A DNA stretch of 36,156 nucleotides from Dehalococcoidia bacterium (GTDB taxonomy: Bacteria; Chloroflexota; Dehalococcoidia; UBA2979): the NCBI GenBank assembly GCA_023228765.1, contig JALOAM010000009.1:1-36156 (forward strand), in the 5' to 3' direction. Both the position numbers and the translations under genes were made by a program. Positions 1-8,729 of the stretch are shown here, piece after piece; the first letter of the stretch is position 1, and every line of letters begins with the position of its first letter. The notes under the pieces are model-generated. The model searched no databases and was not told where the DNA came from. It saw only the letters and a program-made list of their open reading frames with translations.

Positions 1-522
1 GACGAGCTCGTCGCGCGGTGGGGCAACCTCGTGAACCGCGTGCTCACGATCACCCGGCGCAACTTCGAGGATCGCGTCCCCGAGCCGCCCTCGACGCTCT
101 CCGAGGAGTCGACCGCCCTCCTCGCCCGCGTGGACGAGGCGTTCGGCCCGGTGGGCGAGTCGTTCGAGGCGGTGCAGCTCCGCCGCGCGCTGAACGGCGC
201 GATGGAGGTGGCGACGGCGGCGAACCAGTACCTGGACGCCCGCCAGCCCTGGGTACGCGTGAAGGAGGACCGCGATCACGCCGCGGAGACGCTGTTCGTC
301 GCCCTGAACGTGATCTCCGGCCTCGCGTCCCTGCTGAACCCTATCCTCCCCTTCACCTCGCAGAAGGTGTGGGGCCTCCTCGCGCATGAGGGCGACGTGC
401 AGAGCGCCGGCTGGCAGCGCACGGCCGTGGCCGCCGGGACCGCCCTCCCTGCCCCCGAGCCGCTGTTCAAGAAGCTCGACGATGCCGTCGTCGAGGAGGA
501 AGCGGCGCGGCTCGCCCGCTAG
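1..522 (+). CDS. metG: Methionyl-tRNA synthetase, C-terminal part (5' truncated by window edge)
   Basis: Frame 1 is open from the first base to a TAG at 520-522, giving about 173 residues with no start in the window. The opening residues DELVARWGNLVNRVL match the start of the anticodon-binding helical domain of methionyl-tRNA synthetase, which follows the catalytic Rossmann fold and KMSKS loop (both would lie upstream of the window). The later stretch around LNPILPFTSQKVWGLL is the typical helix near the end of that domain. The protein ends soon after, so there is no C-terminal EMAP-II-like tRNA-binding domain. It charges tRNA-Met with methionine in the cytosol. It is followed after 15 bases by tatD, a common neighbour of metG in bacteria. 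Confidence 0.93.
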   Translation, partial: DELVARWGNLVNRVLTITRRNFEDRVPEPPSTLSEESTALLARVDEAFGPVGESFEAVQLRRALNGAMEVATAANQYLDARQPWVRVKEDRDHAAETLFVALNVISGLASLLNPILPFTSQKVWGLLAHEGDVQSAGWQRTAVAAGTALPAPEPLFKKLDDAVVEEEAARLAR

Positions 523-537
523 AGGGCAGACCGGCTC

Positions 538-1398
538 GTGAGCAAGAAGAAGAAGCCCCTCGCCCCACCACCTGCGCCGCTCCCCGGCGTCGTCGACGCA
601 CACGCGCACACGTGGGACGCCCAGCTACAGCCCGATCACGCCGAGGTCATCGAGCGCGCGTGGAACACCGGCCTCGCCGCGATCGTCCAGGTCGGCTGTG
701 ACCTCCGCACCACCCTCGCGTCGCACGAGATCGCCTCGACCGATCACAGGATGTACGCGACGGCGGGGCTCCACCCCCACTCTGCCTCCGACCTCGCCGA
801 GGAACGCGAGCCGATCGAGGCGGCGGTGGCCTCTGGTGGTTATGTCGCCATCGGCGAGACCGGGCTCGACTTTTACCGCAACCTCTCTCCGCCCCAGGAG
901 CAGCACGCCGCCCTGCACTGGCAGCTCGACCTCGCGAGGCGCCACGACCTGCCGGTGGTGATCCACTCGCGCAACGCCGACGAGGAGTGCTTCGAGGTGC
1001 TGCGACAGTGGGCTTCGGAGGTCGGGCGCTACCTCGGCGCGGACCGCGAGATCGGGATGATGCACTGCTTCGCGGGCGACCTCGAACTCGCCGAGCGGTA
1101 CATGGACCTCGGGTTCTCGATCTCGATCCCCGGGCCGGTGACGTTCCCGGGTAACGACCGAGGGCAACTCGTGGCGCGCTCGATCCCCCTCGAACGTATG
1201 CTGGTGGAGACAGACTGCCCGTACCTGACGCCGCTTCCGTGGCGCGGACGGCGTAACGAGCCGGCGTACGTCGCTGAGACCGCGCGGTTCGTCGCCAGCC
1301 TCCGAGGCATCGACGCCACGGAGGTGGCACGGCACACTGCTGAGAACGCGGCGCGCCTGTTCGGGTTCAGCCTCACGAGCCCCGGGGAGACGGCATGA
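538..1398 (+). CDS. tatD: TatD-family metal-dependent deoxyribonuclease
   Basis: This 286-residue TIM-barrel amidohydrolase-type nuclease carries the full TatD metal set: H22 and H24 in DAHAHTWD, E107 in GETGLDFYR, H143 in VIHSR, H176 in MMHCFAGD and D226 in VETDCPYLTP. Family members are 3'-5' exonucleases acting on DNA or RNA in repair and turnover. The start is GTG at 538, followed by a lysine-rich then proline-rich N-terminal tail of about 16 residues that precedes the barrel and is probably flexible. The stop codon overlaps the next gene's start (ATGA at 1395-1398), so it is translationally coupled to the polyprenyl synthase. The family assignment is firm; the cellular substrate is not shown by the sequence. 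Confidence 0.93.
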   Translation: MSKKKKPLAPPPAPLPGVVDAHAHTWDAQLQPDHAEVIERAWNTGLAAIVQVGCDLRTTLASHEIASTDHRMYATAGLHPHSASDLAEEREPIEAAVASGGYVAIGETGLDFYRNLSPPQEQHAALHWQLDLARRHDLPVVIHSRNADEECFEVLRQWASEVGRYLGADREIGMMHCFAGDLELAERYMDLGFSISIPGPVTFPGNDRGQLVARSIPLERMLVETDCPYLTPLPWRGRRNEPAYVAETARFVASLRGIDATEVARHTAENAARLFGFSLTSPGETA

Positions 1399-2381
1399 CC
1401 ACTGAGACGACGAGCGACCTCGCCCGCCTGTATGGCCCTGTCGCCTCTGACCTTCCGCTCGTCGCCAACAAGATCCGCTCGATCACGGACGCCACGGACT
1501 TCATCTTCCTGCAGCAGATGCTGGAGAGCGCCCTGGCCGGCACCGGGAAACTGATGCGCCCCGCGATCGCCCTCATGGGGGGCCGCCTCGGCGACTACGA
1601 CCTCGGGAAGCTCGTACCCCTCGCCGCCAGCGTGGAGCTCCTGCACACCGCGACGCTGGTGCACGACGACGTGATCGACGAGGCCGAGACGCGCCGGGGT
1701 CAGCAGACGCCGAACGCGCTCTTCGGCAACGCCGCGTCGGTGATGCTGGGCGACTACATGTTCGCCCACGCCGCGGACTTCATCGCGCAGACGGACAACC
1801 CGAAGGTCGTCCGCCTCTTCGCCCGCACGCTGATGACCCTTGCGAGCGGTGAGCTGACGCAGGACATCACGGTCTTCGAGTACTCCGAGGACGTCACGCG
1901 CTACCTCGACCGGATCCACGGCAAGACCGCCTCCCTCTTCGGCACCGCCGCCGAGGGCGGCGCGATGGCCGCCGGCGCGAGCGCGGAGGTCTGCGAGGCG
2001 ATGCGGCTCTACGGCATCCGCCTGGGCATCGCGTTCCAGATCGTGGACGACATCCTGGACTTCACCGGCGACCCGGAGGTGATGGGCAAGCCGGTCGGCT
2101 CCGACCTCCACGGCGGCACCCTGACGCTGCCCGCCATCCTCTACATGCAGCAGCGCTCCGAGGACAACCCGATCCGCAAGGCATTCGACGGCATCCGCCG
2201 CAAGGCCAACCTCGACCGCGCGATCCGCGAGATCCTCGACTCTGGCGTGATCGACGAGTCCCGCCGCACCGCCCGTGAGTTCGGCGACCAGGCCGTCGAC
2301 GCCCTCGACGCGCTCCCGTCCGGGGAGGTCCGCGAGACCCTCACCCGCCTCGTCGAGTACGTGCTCTCCCGCCGGAACTAG
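1395..2381 (+). CDS. Long-chain polyprenyl diphosphate synthase
   Basis: The product is a 328-residue all-helical trans-isoprenyl diphosphate synthase. It has the GKLMRP substrate-binding motif near residue 51, the first aspartate-rich motif DDVID at 91-95 with downstream RR, and the second motif DDILD at 218-222. The residue five positions before the first motif is a small alanine (A86), which in this family leaves room for a long product (hepta- to decaprenyl). The enzyme condenses isopentenyl diphosphate units onto an allylic starter, most likely for the menaquinone or ubiquinone side chain; this would suit the complex I genes downstream, though chain length cannot be read directly. The ATG lies inside the tatD stop (ATGA). 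The gene ends 13 bases from the convergent DinB-like gene. Confidence 0.9.
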   Translation: MTTETTSDLARLYGPVASDLPLVANKIRSITDATDFIFLQQMLESALAGTGKLMRPAIALMGGRLGDYDLGKLVPLAASVELLHTATLVHDDVIDEAETRRGQQTPNALFGNAASVMLGDYMFAHAADFIAQTDNPKVVRLFARTLMTLASGELTQDITVFEYSEDVTRYLDRIHGKTASLFGTAAEGGAMAAGASAEVCEAMRLYGIRLGIAFQIVDDILDFTGDPEVMGKPVGSDLHGGTLTLPAILYMQQRSEDNPIRKAFDGIRRKANLDRAIREILDSGVIDESRRTAREFGDQAVDALDALPSGEVRETLTRLVEYVLSRRN

Positions 2382-2394
2382 CTCGGTCCTCGAC

Positions 2395-2847
2395 TCAGTA
2401 CCCGCGCTCGGCGCGCCATTCACGGATCCACGCAGCGTGCTCGGACTCGTGGCCGCTCGTGAGGCCGGCCTCGCCGTACCGCGACGGGTCGAGGCCCTCG
2501 GGCGTCGCGAGCACGAGGGCGTCCATCAGGCGGCGATGGGACTCGGCGAACTCCCACTCCACCTGCGCGAGCGAGAGGTCCCACCGTGCGGCCGTGACGA
2601 GGCCGTTGAGGGTGTCATCGGCCTCAGTGGAGAGCCGCCACGCAGACTCGAAGCCGGCGGAGAGGCGCGTGACCTCCGTGGCGCGGAGCTCGTCCCAGAA
2701 CGCGAGGTGCACCATGTGGTCCTTCACGCACCAGCCGTTGTGGGAGCGTTCCAGCAACTGCTCCTCGGTCAGGCCCTCGATCGCTGCGAGGAACTCCTCG
2801 CGGCTACGCCGGTAGCGCTCGATGAGGGCATCACGGTCCTCGGTCAC
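2395..2847 (-). CDS. DinB/YfiT-like four-helix-bundle protein
   Basis: The 150-residue protein is predicted helical throughout and has the DinB-superfamily signature: WCVKDHMVHLAFWDE at about 39-53, with one candidate metal histidine at 44 or 47, and a C-terminal pair in HESEHAAWI (H133, H137). Such proteins bind a divalent metal with three histidines. Some act as thiol-dependent S-transferases (bacillithiol or mycothiol dependent) and many are uncharacterised. The GTG start overlaps the recO stop (GTGA at 2844-2847), so it is co-translated as the last gene of the long minus-strand block. Thiol-transferase activity is possible but not demonstrated by the sequence. Confidence 0.8.
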   Translation of the reverse strand: MTEDRDALIERYRRSREEFLAAIEGLTEEQLLERSHNGWCVKDHMVHLAFWDELRATEVTRLSAGFESAWRLSTEADDTLNGLVTAARWDLSLAQVEWEFAESHRRLMDALVLATPEGLDPSRYGEAGLTSGHESEHAAWIREWRAERGY

Positions 2848-3668
2848 TGGTCACCTCCACCCGGATCTGCTTCCGCCAGTTCGAGGACGGCCTCCGCGTT
2901 CACCCTCGCACGGCGGGTCGCGCTGATGAAGCGCGCACTGCCGATCTCGCGCTCCACCACGGCGTGCATCAGGGCGTGCATCGTGGCCTCGAGGCGCGCC
3001 GCGAGGTCGTCCGACAGGCGGATGCGGCCGGCCTCCTCGTACGGTTGGGACTGGTAGGCGCGGAGCACCTTCAGGACGGTGCCATCGATCGGTGAGATGC
3101 CCGGCCGGCGGCCCGCGCAGTCGCTGCAGTAGACCCCACCCTCGATCGCCGACCACCACGCCCGGGAGGCCTCGACGGGTTCGCCGCAGCCGAGGCAGAC
3201 CGTGAACTCCGGCCGGAACCCGGTCGCGTCGAGGATGGCAAGCTCGTACGTGCGGACAACCAGGTGGTGCCCGTCGCCGCGTGCGAGGCGGATGAGCGCG
3301 TTGTGCAGGTGCCCGTACAGGCCGTGCGCGTCCGCGTGCTCCACCGTCAGCCGGTCCGCCAGCTCGAGCACGTACATCGCCGCGCTCAACCGGTCCAGGT
3401 CGTCGCGCAGCGCGCCGAAGGAGTCCAGCCCCTGCGCCTGCGTCACGATGTCCATGCTCCGCCCCGCCGCGAGCGCCACCTCCAGCCGGGTGCCGGGCTC
3501 GAGGTGCCCCGCGAGCTTCGAGCGCGCCCGCAGGACGCCGCGAGCAACCACGTCGATCTTGCCTCGGTGGGGTGTGAGCAACGAGACGATGCGGTCTGCG
3601 TCGCCCAGGCGGCGGTAGCGCAGGACGATGGCCTCGGTCTTGGTGACGCGGGGAGGACGGCCTGGCAC
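2844..3668 (-). CDS. recO: DNA repair protein RecO
   Basis: This 274-residue protein begins with the RecO OB-fold (TEAIVLRYRRLGDADRIV at about 11-28, then TPHRGKIDVVARG). A helical region follows, and then a zinc-binding module with C158, C161, C181 and C184. RecO binds single-stranded DNA and SSB and, with RecR, loads RecA at gaps in the RecFOR pathway. Its partner recR lies two genes upstream on the same strand. The start is GTG at 3668 with a purine-rich GGGGGA about seven bases before it. It overlaps the DinB-like gene by four bases and follows the methyltransferase after 18 bases. Length and motifs fit the family. Confidence 0.93.
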   Translation of the reverse strand: MPGRPPRVTKTEAIVLRYRRLGDADRIVSLLTPHRGKIDVVARGVLRARSKLAGHLEPGTRLEVALAAGRSMDIVTQAQGLDSFGALRDDLDRLSAAMYVLELADRLTVEHADAHGLYGHLHNALIRLARGDGHHLVVRTYELAILDATGFRPEFTVCLGCGEPVEASRAWWSAIEGGVYCSDCAGRRPGISPIDGTVLKVLRAYQSQPYEEAGRIRLSDDLAARLEATMHALMHAVVEREIGSARFISATRRARVNAEAVLELAEADPGGGDQ

Positions 3669-3686
3669 GGATGGATCCCCCGCGCC

Positions 3687-4307
3687 CTACGCGCTGACAC
3701 GCCTGAAGAGCGTGTAGACGTAGGGCCGAGGGTCGCCCGCCGGGTTGATGTAGAGATGGTCGAACGCCTCGACCAGTTCGAACGCCGGGCCGAGGACCTC
3801 GCCGAGCATCGAGGCGTCGTAGTTGCGCACGGGCAGGTCGCAGCACGCCTCCGCACCCGTGAGTGAGAACGCCGCGAGGGCCGCGTACCCACCTGGCCGG
3901 ACGACCCGGTCCACGATGGCGGAGTATGCCTCGCGGTCCTCGGCGGCGGTGAGGAAGTGGAGCACCGCGCGGTCGTGCCAGAGCGCCACGTCCCGCACCT
4001 CGGGCAGCGCAGAGGCATCCGAGAGGTCAGCTGTGAGCCAACGCACGAGGGCTGCGCGCTCACCGAGGCGCTCCCGCGCCCGCTCGAGCGCGACGGCGCT
4101 GATGTCCGCGACCGCGAGGTTCGTGTGCCCTCGCTCCAGGAGCGAGTCCACGAAGGTGGATGCGCCGCCGCCCGCATCGAGGATGAGGTCGTCAGCGGCG
4201 AGGCCGGCGTGCTCCACGACGCGCAGCGAGGTCTCCGGTGTCGGCTCCCAGAAGCCGGTCCGGTCGGCGGGCGTGGCCGCGTGGAACTGGTCCCAGTGCT
4301 GCTGCAT
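3687..4307 (-). CDS. Class I SAM-dependent methyltransferase
   Basis: The 206-residue protein has the Rossmann-like methyltransferase core: motif I LDAGGGAS at about 43-50, an acidic residue closing strand 2 (D68 in VADIS), and a post-motif segment WHDRAVLHFL at about 110-119 found in a broad group of small-molecule methyltransferases. No substrate-specific domain is visible, so the acceptor is unknown. It sits between recR (62-base gap) and recO (18-base gap), which suggests shared transcription rather than shared function. The ATG at 4307 gives an N-terminus HWDQFHAATPADRTGFWEP that matches the usual start of this family. Confidence 0.85.
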   Translation of the reverse strand: MQQHWDQFHAATPADRTGFWEPTPETSLRVVEHAGLAADDLILDAGGGASTFVDSLLERGHTNLAVADISAVALERARERLGERAALVRWLTADLSDASALPEVRDVALWHDRAVLHFLTAAEDREAYSAIVDRVVRPGGYAALAAFSLTGAEACCDLPVRNYDASMLGEVLGPAFELVEAFDHLYINPAGDPRPYVYTLFRRVSA

Positions 4308-4369
4308 GGCGGCTCTCTTCAGCGCGGGCGGTCGGAGGGAGCGGACATCCTCGGAGGCGAGGACCAGCC

Positions 4370-4999
4370 TCAGACCTCCTGGCGGAACTCCATCGCACGG
4401 CCGAGGGTGACATCGTCAGCGTACTCCAGGTCCGCGCCCGCAGGCAGGCCGCGGGCAAGGCGCGTCACGCGCAACCCCAGCGGACGGAGCAGCCGCGCGA
4501 GGTACATCGACGTCGCTTCACCCTCGAGGTTCGGGTTCGTCGCCACGATGATCTCGTCCACGTCGGTGTCGCGGTCCCGCAGACGCCGGAGCAGCTCCTC
4601 GACCTTCAGGTCCTCCGGCCCGATGCCGTCCGAGGGCGAGATGACGCCATGGAGAACGTGGAATAGGCCGTTGAACCCACCCGTCCGGTCGATGGCAACG
4701 ATGTCGAGGGGCTCCTCGACCACACAGATGACGGTGCGGTCGCGCCCGGTATCGGCGCAGATGCGGCACGGGCTCGTGTCCGTCAGGTTCTGACAGAACT
4801 CGCAGAGGACGATCGACTCTTTGACCTCGATGAGGGCAGCCGCGAGCTCGCGGGCTTCCTCTTCGGGGGCGCGAAGGATGTGGTAGGCGAGCCGTTGCGC
4901 CGACTTCGGGCCGATACCGGGCAGCCGGTGGAACGCGTCCACCAGCCGCTGGATCGGAGAGGTACGACCACCGGGACCGGGGTATTCGGGTAGGACCAC
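4370..4999 (-). CDS. recR: Recombination protein RecR
   Basis: The 209-residue protein has the canonical RecR architecture: a helix-hairpin-helix (FHRLPGIGPKSAQRLA at about 23-38), a C4 zinc finger with C66, C69, C78 and C81, and a Toprim domain from about residue 90 (ICVVEEP, then IVATNPNLEGEATSMYLARLL). RecR forms a ring-like clamp and works with RecO to load RecA at single-strand gaps. The GTG at 4999 is only nine bases from the dnaX stop, the classic dnaX-recR arrangement. In many bacteria a small ybaB gene lies between the two; here there is no room for one. Confidence 0.95.
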   Translation of the reverse strand: MVLPEYPGPGGRTSPIQRLVDAFHRLPGIGPKSAQRLAYHILRAPEEEARELAAALIEVKESIVLCEFCQNLTDTSPCRICADTGRDRTVICVVEEPLDIVAIDRTGGFNGLFHVLHGVISPSDGIGPEDLKVEELLRRLRDRDTDVDEIIVATNPNLEGEATSMYLARLLRPLGLRVTRLARGLPAGADLEYADDVTLGRAMEFRQEV

Positions 5000-5008
5000 G
5001 CCTCTAGG

Positions 5009-6664
5009 TTACCCGTCGACCCGGCGAGCGCCCTGCTTGAGGGCTTCCTCGACCAGATGGCCGCCCGAGGTCCTCGGCGGTGCGGCCGTGCCCGCACTCG
5101 CGAGCTCCGCCCACACCTCGAGGTCGAGCGCGACCTCCCGCCCGAGGATCTCGCCGATCGCCTCGCGGAGGGCGGCGCGGATCTCGGGGGTGCCTTCCGC
5201 CTTCTGGAGGTGGGCCGGGAACTGGAAGCCCACGGTGACGCGCTGGCCGTCCATCGACTTCGGGAAGGCGTTGCTGGCGCTCCCGAGGAGGGCGCCCGCC
5301 CGCATGTCCTTCTTGCGTGCGAGCGCCTGCACGTCTGGCCACTTCTGGCGCAGCGTGGCGAGGTCGTCGGAGACGGCGCCCCCGTCCGGCGGCGCGAACG
5401 GGCGGGATGGCTCGTCCTCAGGCGGTGGTGACGCGGAACGCTGCTCCGCGGGCGCCTGTCGCGCGGGAGGCGTGTCCTGCCGCTGCTGTGGCGCGGCTGC
5501 ACGCGGGGGCGGCGCCTGGCGCGGCGCGGCGCCTCGGGCGGCGGGGGCGGGCATCGGCGGTGGGGCGGCGGACGCCATGGCGGCGGTGTTCAGGCCGGTG
5601 GCGAGGCTCGCGAAGGCGATCTCCGCGGGGAGCGCGTCGTAGGCGTCGCCGGCGAAGTCGATGTCACCGTACGCCTGGAGGGCGGCGACGATGTCGGCGA
5701 CCTGCGCCGCCGTGGCCACGTTGTTCAGTTCCTCCACCTGCGCGTCCGACAGGCCGAGTTGGTCCTCGGCGCCGGCCTTTAGCAGGAGCACGGTGCGGAG
5801 GACGCGGACGACCTCGCGGACGAACGCGCGGATCTCGACGCCATCGTCACGCGCCGCGGCGAGGAGTGTCAGGCCAGCCTTCAGGTCGCGCTCGATCGAG
5901 GCGCGGGCGAGGTCCGCCGCGCGGTCGTCCACGATCAGCCCGAGGCCGCTCCGCACCTGGTCGAGGTCGAGCGTGCGTCCGTGGTACGCCACCAGCTGGT
6001 CGAGGAGGTTCACCGCGTCGCGCAGCGCCCCCGTCGCCTGCTTCGCGATCAGTTCGAGGCCCATCGGGTCGATGGAGATGCCCTCCCCGTCCGCGATCGT
6101 CTGCAGGCGACCGACGACCGCTTCCAGCGGGATGCGGCGCAGGTCGAAGCGCTGGCAGCGGGAGAGGATGGTCGCCGGGATCTTGTGCGCCTCGGTGGTC
6201 GCGAGGACGAAGATGATGTGCGGCGGCGGTTCCTCCAGCGTCTTCAGGAGGGCGTTGAACGCCGCGTCCGTGAGCATGTGCACCTCGTCGATGAGGTACA
6301 CCTTGTACCGCCCGGCAGCGGGCGCGTAGCCGGCGCTCTCGCGCAGGTCGCGGATCTCGTCGATCCCACGGTTCGAGGCGGCGTCGAGCTCGATGAGGTC
6401 GATGGCGCGGCCCTCGTCGTAGGAGATGCAGGAGACGCAGCGGTCGCAGGGCTCGCCGCCCTCGGGCGCTTCGCAGTTCACGGCCTTCGCGAGGATGCGG
6501 CCGGTGCTGGTCTTGCCGGTGCCGCGCGGTCCCGAGAACAGGTACGCGTGCGCGGGCGTCCCGTTCGCGACGGCGTTGCGCAGCGTCGTGGTGACGGGAT
6601 CCTGGCCGGCCACGTCGCCAAAGCGTCGCGGTCGCCACTTCCGGTAGAGGACTTCCTGGGCCAA
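5009..6664 (-). CDS. dnaX: DNA polymerase III subunit gamma/tau
   Basis: This is the clamp-loader ATPase of the replicative polymerase. Numbered from an upstream in-frame GTG at 6706, it has Walker A GPRGTGKTS (59-67), a zinc module (C78, C87, C90, C93), DEVH Walker B (140-143), and sensor residues in FVLATTEAHKIP and ILSRCQRFDLRR. A Pro/Ala/Gln-rich linker follows (about 385-450), then a tau-like C-terminal domain. I place the start at TTG 6664 (LAQEVLYRKWRP), because homologues begin at this sequence and a GGGGG run lies just upstream; the upstream GTG lacks a visible ribosome site and adds 14 unconserved residues. No slippery A-run for a gamma frameshift was seen. Residue numbers fall by 14 with the TTG start. 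Confidence 0.93.
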   Translation of the reverse strand: MAQEVLYRKWRPRRFGDVAGQDPVTTTLRNAVANGTPAHAYLFSGPRGTGKTSTGRILAKAVNCEAPEGGEPCDRCVSCISYDEGRAIDLIELDAASNRGIDEIRDLRESAGYAPAAGRYKVYLIDEVHMLTDAAFNALLKTLEEPPPHIIFVLATTEAHKIPATILSRCQRFDLRRIPLEAVVGRLQTIADGEGISIDPMGLELIAKQATGALRDAVNLLDQLVAYHGRTLDLDQVRSGLGLIVDDRAADLARASIERDLKAGLTLLAAARDDGVEIRAFVREVVRVLRTVLLLKAGAEDQLGLSDAQVEELNNVATAAQVADIVAALQAYGDIDFAGDAYDALPAEIAFASLATGLNTAAMASAAPPPMPAPAARGAAPRQAPPPRAAAPQQRQDTPPARQAPAEQRSASPPPEDEPSRPFAPPDGGAVSDDLATLRQKWPDVQALARKKDMRAGALLGSASNAFPKSMDGQRVTVGFQFPAHLQKAEGTPEIRAALREAIGEILGREVALDLEVWAELASAGTAAPPRTSGGHLVEEALKQGARRVDG

Positions 6665-6767
6665 GGCACCCCCGGCGCGCTGAGGGGAGTTCGAGCGCGC
6701 CCGCACGGGCAGTGTATCAACGGACCCCGGCTCGGGCTTCCTCGCCGTGGCGTTCCGCTCGAGGCGG

Positions 6768-7247
6768 TCAGTCCTCGTGCGCTCCGCGGCCGGCGTGGAT
6801 GCCGGGCCCGAGGACGGCCTCCTCGCGCGCCTTCATCACCGCCTCCTCCGCCGACTCCTCGTGGTCGTAGCCCAGGAGGTGGAGCAGGCCGTGGAGGATC
6901 ACGTGCGCGAGTTCCTCGGCCGTGGTGAGGCCCGCCTCGGCGGCCTGCCGGGCGACGGACTCCACGGACACCACGATGTCGCCGAGGTAGCGCGGCTCGC
7001 CCTCTGGGACGGGGAACGCCTCACCCTCGTCGGCAGCGAAGGAGAGGACGTCCGTGGGGGCGTCCACCTCGCGGTGGCGGAGATTCAGCTCATGCAGCAG
7101 GCTGTCCTCGGACAGCACAACCGCGAGCGAGGCGCCATCGTCGACGCCATCCTCGGTCAGGACGCGCTCGAGCATGTCGACGAGCGCACGCTCGTCGACC
7201 GACGACGCGACTTCGTCATCGACCTCGACGTTGACTTCGTACGGCAT
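6768..7247 (-). CDS. ybeY: Endoribonuclease YbeY (16S rRNA maturation)
   Basis: The 159-residue protein carries the diagnostic zinc-binding motif H-x3-H-x5-H as HGLLHLLGYDH at 119-129, preceded by TDVLSF and LGDIVVS as in all YbeY proteins. It is a metalloprotein involved in 16S rRNA 3' end maturation and ribosome quality control. It lies 18 bases after nuoN and 61 bases before the longest possible dnaX start, so it forms the bridge between the complex I block and the DNA metabolism genes. The C-terminal tail after the motif is short and charged. Function rests on family knowledge; the motif is complete. Confidence 0.94.
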   Translation of the reverse strand: MPYEVNVEVDDEVASSVDERALVDMLERVLTEDGVDDGASLAVVLSEDSLLHELNLRHREVDAPTDVLSFAADEGEAFPVPEGEPRYLGDIVVSVESVARQAAEAGLTTAEELAHVILHGLLHLLGYDHEESAEEAVMKAREEAVLGPGIHAGRGAHED

Positions 7248-7265
7248 GAGGGCGCTCGCGGCGCG

Positions 7266-8729
7266 CTAGAGCAGCGTCTCGGCAGCGCTCTGGGCCGCAT
7301 TGATGAGCGGCGCGGGCCAGAGGCCGAAGAACAGCACGCCGATGGACGCGGCGGCCAGCACCGCCTGGACGGCCGGGGCCACCTCGATCGGGGAGTCGTC
7401 CTCGGCCTCGTCGAGCCACATCGTGCGCAGCCAGCGCAGGTAGTAGAAGGCGGAGATGGCCGTGTTCACGACGGCGACCGCGACGAGGACGATGAGCCAC
7501 TCGTGACCGGTCTGCACCGCACCGTTGAACACGTAGACCTTCGCGATGAACCCGGCCGTCGGCGGGATGCCGGTCAGCGAGATCAGGCAGAGCGAGAGGA
7601 CGACCGCGAGGACCGGCGAACGCTTCGGCAGCCCGGCAAAGTCGGCGATGTTCTCGGAGCCCGTCCGCTCCGCGAACGCCTGCACCGCGATGAACGCGCC
7701 GAGGTTGGTGGCCGCGTACGTCCCGAGGAAGAACATCACGCCGCTGGGGCCGATGGTGCTCCCCGCCGCCACCGCAGCGAAGCCCACAGCGATGTTGCCC
7801 GCCTGTGCGATCGAGGAGTACCCGAGCAGGCGCTTCGCGTTGGTCTGGAGGATGGCCCCGGTGTTCCCGAAGATCATCGAGAGGCCAGCGAGGACCGCGA
7901 CGAACATCGCCCAGTCCTCGGACAGGAACGTGTCGCCCCCACCGAGGCCGGTGTAGAAGAGCCGCAGCGCCACGGCGAACCCGGCCGCCTTCGAGGCGAC
8001 CGAGAGGAACGAGCTGACCACCGTCGGTGCGCCCTGGTACACGTCCGGCACCCAGGCGTGGAACGGCGCGAGCGCCATCTTGAACCCGAACCCGGCGAGG
8101 ACGAAGACGAGCGCGAGCAGCAGCGGCAGCCGCTGTTCCTCCGGCGCGGACGCGAGGTAGTCCGCGATCCCATCGAGGTCCGTGGTGCCCGACATGCCGA
8201 AGAGGAACGCGAAGCCGTACAGCAGCACGGCGGCGGACAGGGCGCCGGTCAGCAGGTACTTCAGTCCTGCCTCGGCGGAGCGGTCCGTCCTCGCGAGGCC
8301 GGCCATGACGAACTGCGAGATCGAGGTCGTCTCGAGGGCGATGAAGATCGTGATGAGGTCGTTCGCCTGCGCGAGGATCACCATCGACGCGGCGGAGATG
8401 AGCATCAGCGCGTAGAGCTCGGCGCCGCGCTCGATGGAGTCCGTCCACTGCCGCGCGGAGAGCACCACCGCGAGCGTCGAGGCGATGATCAGGAAGCTGA
8501 AGAACAGCGCGAAGTCATCGACGCGGACGGCCCCGCCGAGGGCCTCGCCGCGCGTGTCGCCCATCGCGAGGCCGTACGTCCAGCCCAGCCCGCCGATGAG
8601 CGCCAGGACGGCCAGCTGCCACCGGGGCGCGGCGCGGCCGGAGAACATGTCCGCGGTCAGCACGACACCCGCGCCGATGTAGAGGATCAGCGCCGGGCCG
8701 ATGTGGTTCAGGTGCTCCGCGAGGCTCAC
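7266..8729 (-). CDS. nuoN: NADH-quinone oxidoreductase subunit N
   Basis: This is an antiporter-like membrane subunit of complex I, about 487 residues with some 14 predicted membrane helices. It contains the proton-antiporter core (LFIALETTSISQFVMAGL, then a central YLLTGALSAAVLLYG segment). I place the start at GTG 8729 rather than the longer open frame to 8858: the GTG overlaps the nuoM stop (GTGA at 8726-8729), gives SLAEHLNHIGPALILY, a typical NuoN N-terminal membrane helix, and avoids a long overlap with nuoM. It forms one of the three proton channels of the membrane arm and is the last nuo gene of the block. Confidence 0.93.
   Translation of the reverse strand: MSLAEHLNHIGPALILYIGAGVVLTADMFSGRAAPRWQLAVLALIGGLGWTYGLAMGDTRGEALGGAVRVDDFALFFSFLIIASTLAVVLSARQWTDSIERGAELYALMLISAASMVILAQANDLITIFIALETTSISQFVMAGLARTDRSAEAGLKYLLTGALSAAVLLYGFAFLFGMSGTTDLDGIADYLASAPEEQRLPLLLALVFVLAGFGFKMALAPFHAWVPDVYQGAPTVVSSFLSVASKAAGFAVALRLFYTGLGGGDTFLSEDWAMFVAVLAGLSMIFGNTGAILQTNAKRLLGYSSIAQAGNIAVGFAAVAAGSTIGPSGVMFFLGTYAATNLGAFIAVQAFAERTGSENIADFAGLPKRSPVLAVVLSLCLISLTGIPPTAGFIAKVYVFNGAVQTGHEWLIVLVAVAVVNTAISAFYYLRWLRTMWLDEAEDDSPIEVAPAVQAVLAAASIGVLFFGLWPAPLINAAQSAAETLL

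Noticed and set aside
6665..6767. Signal recognition particle RNA gene, often found near dnaX
   Set aside because: The spacer of about 100 bases is too short and lacks the conserved SRP Alu/S-domain loop strings.
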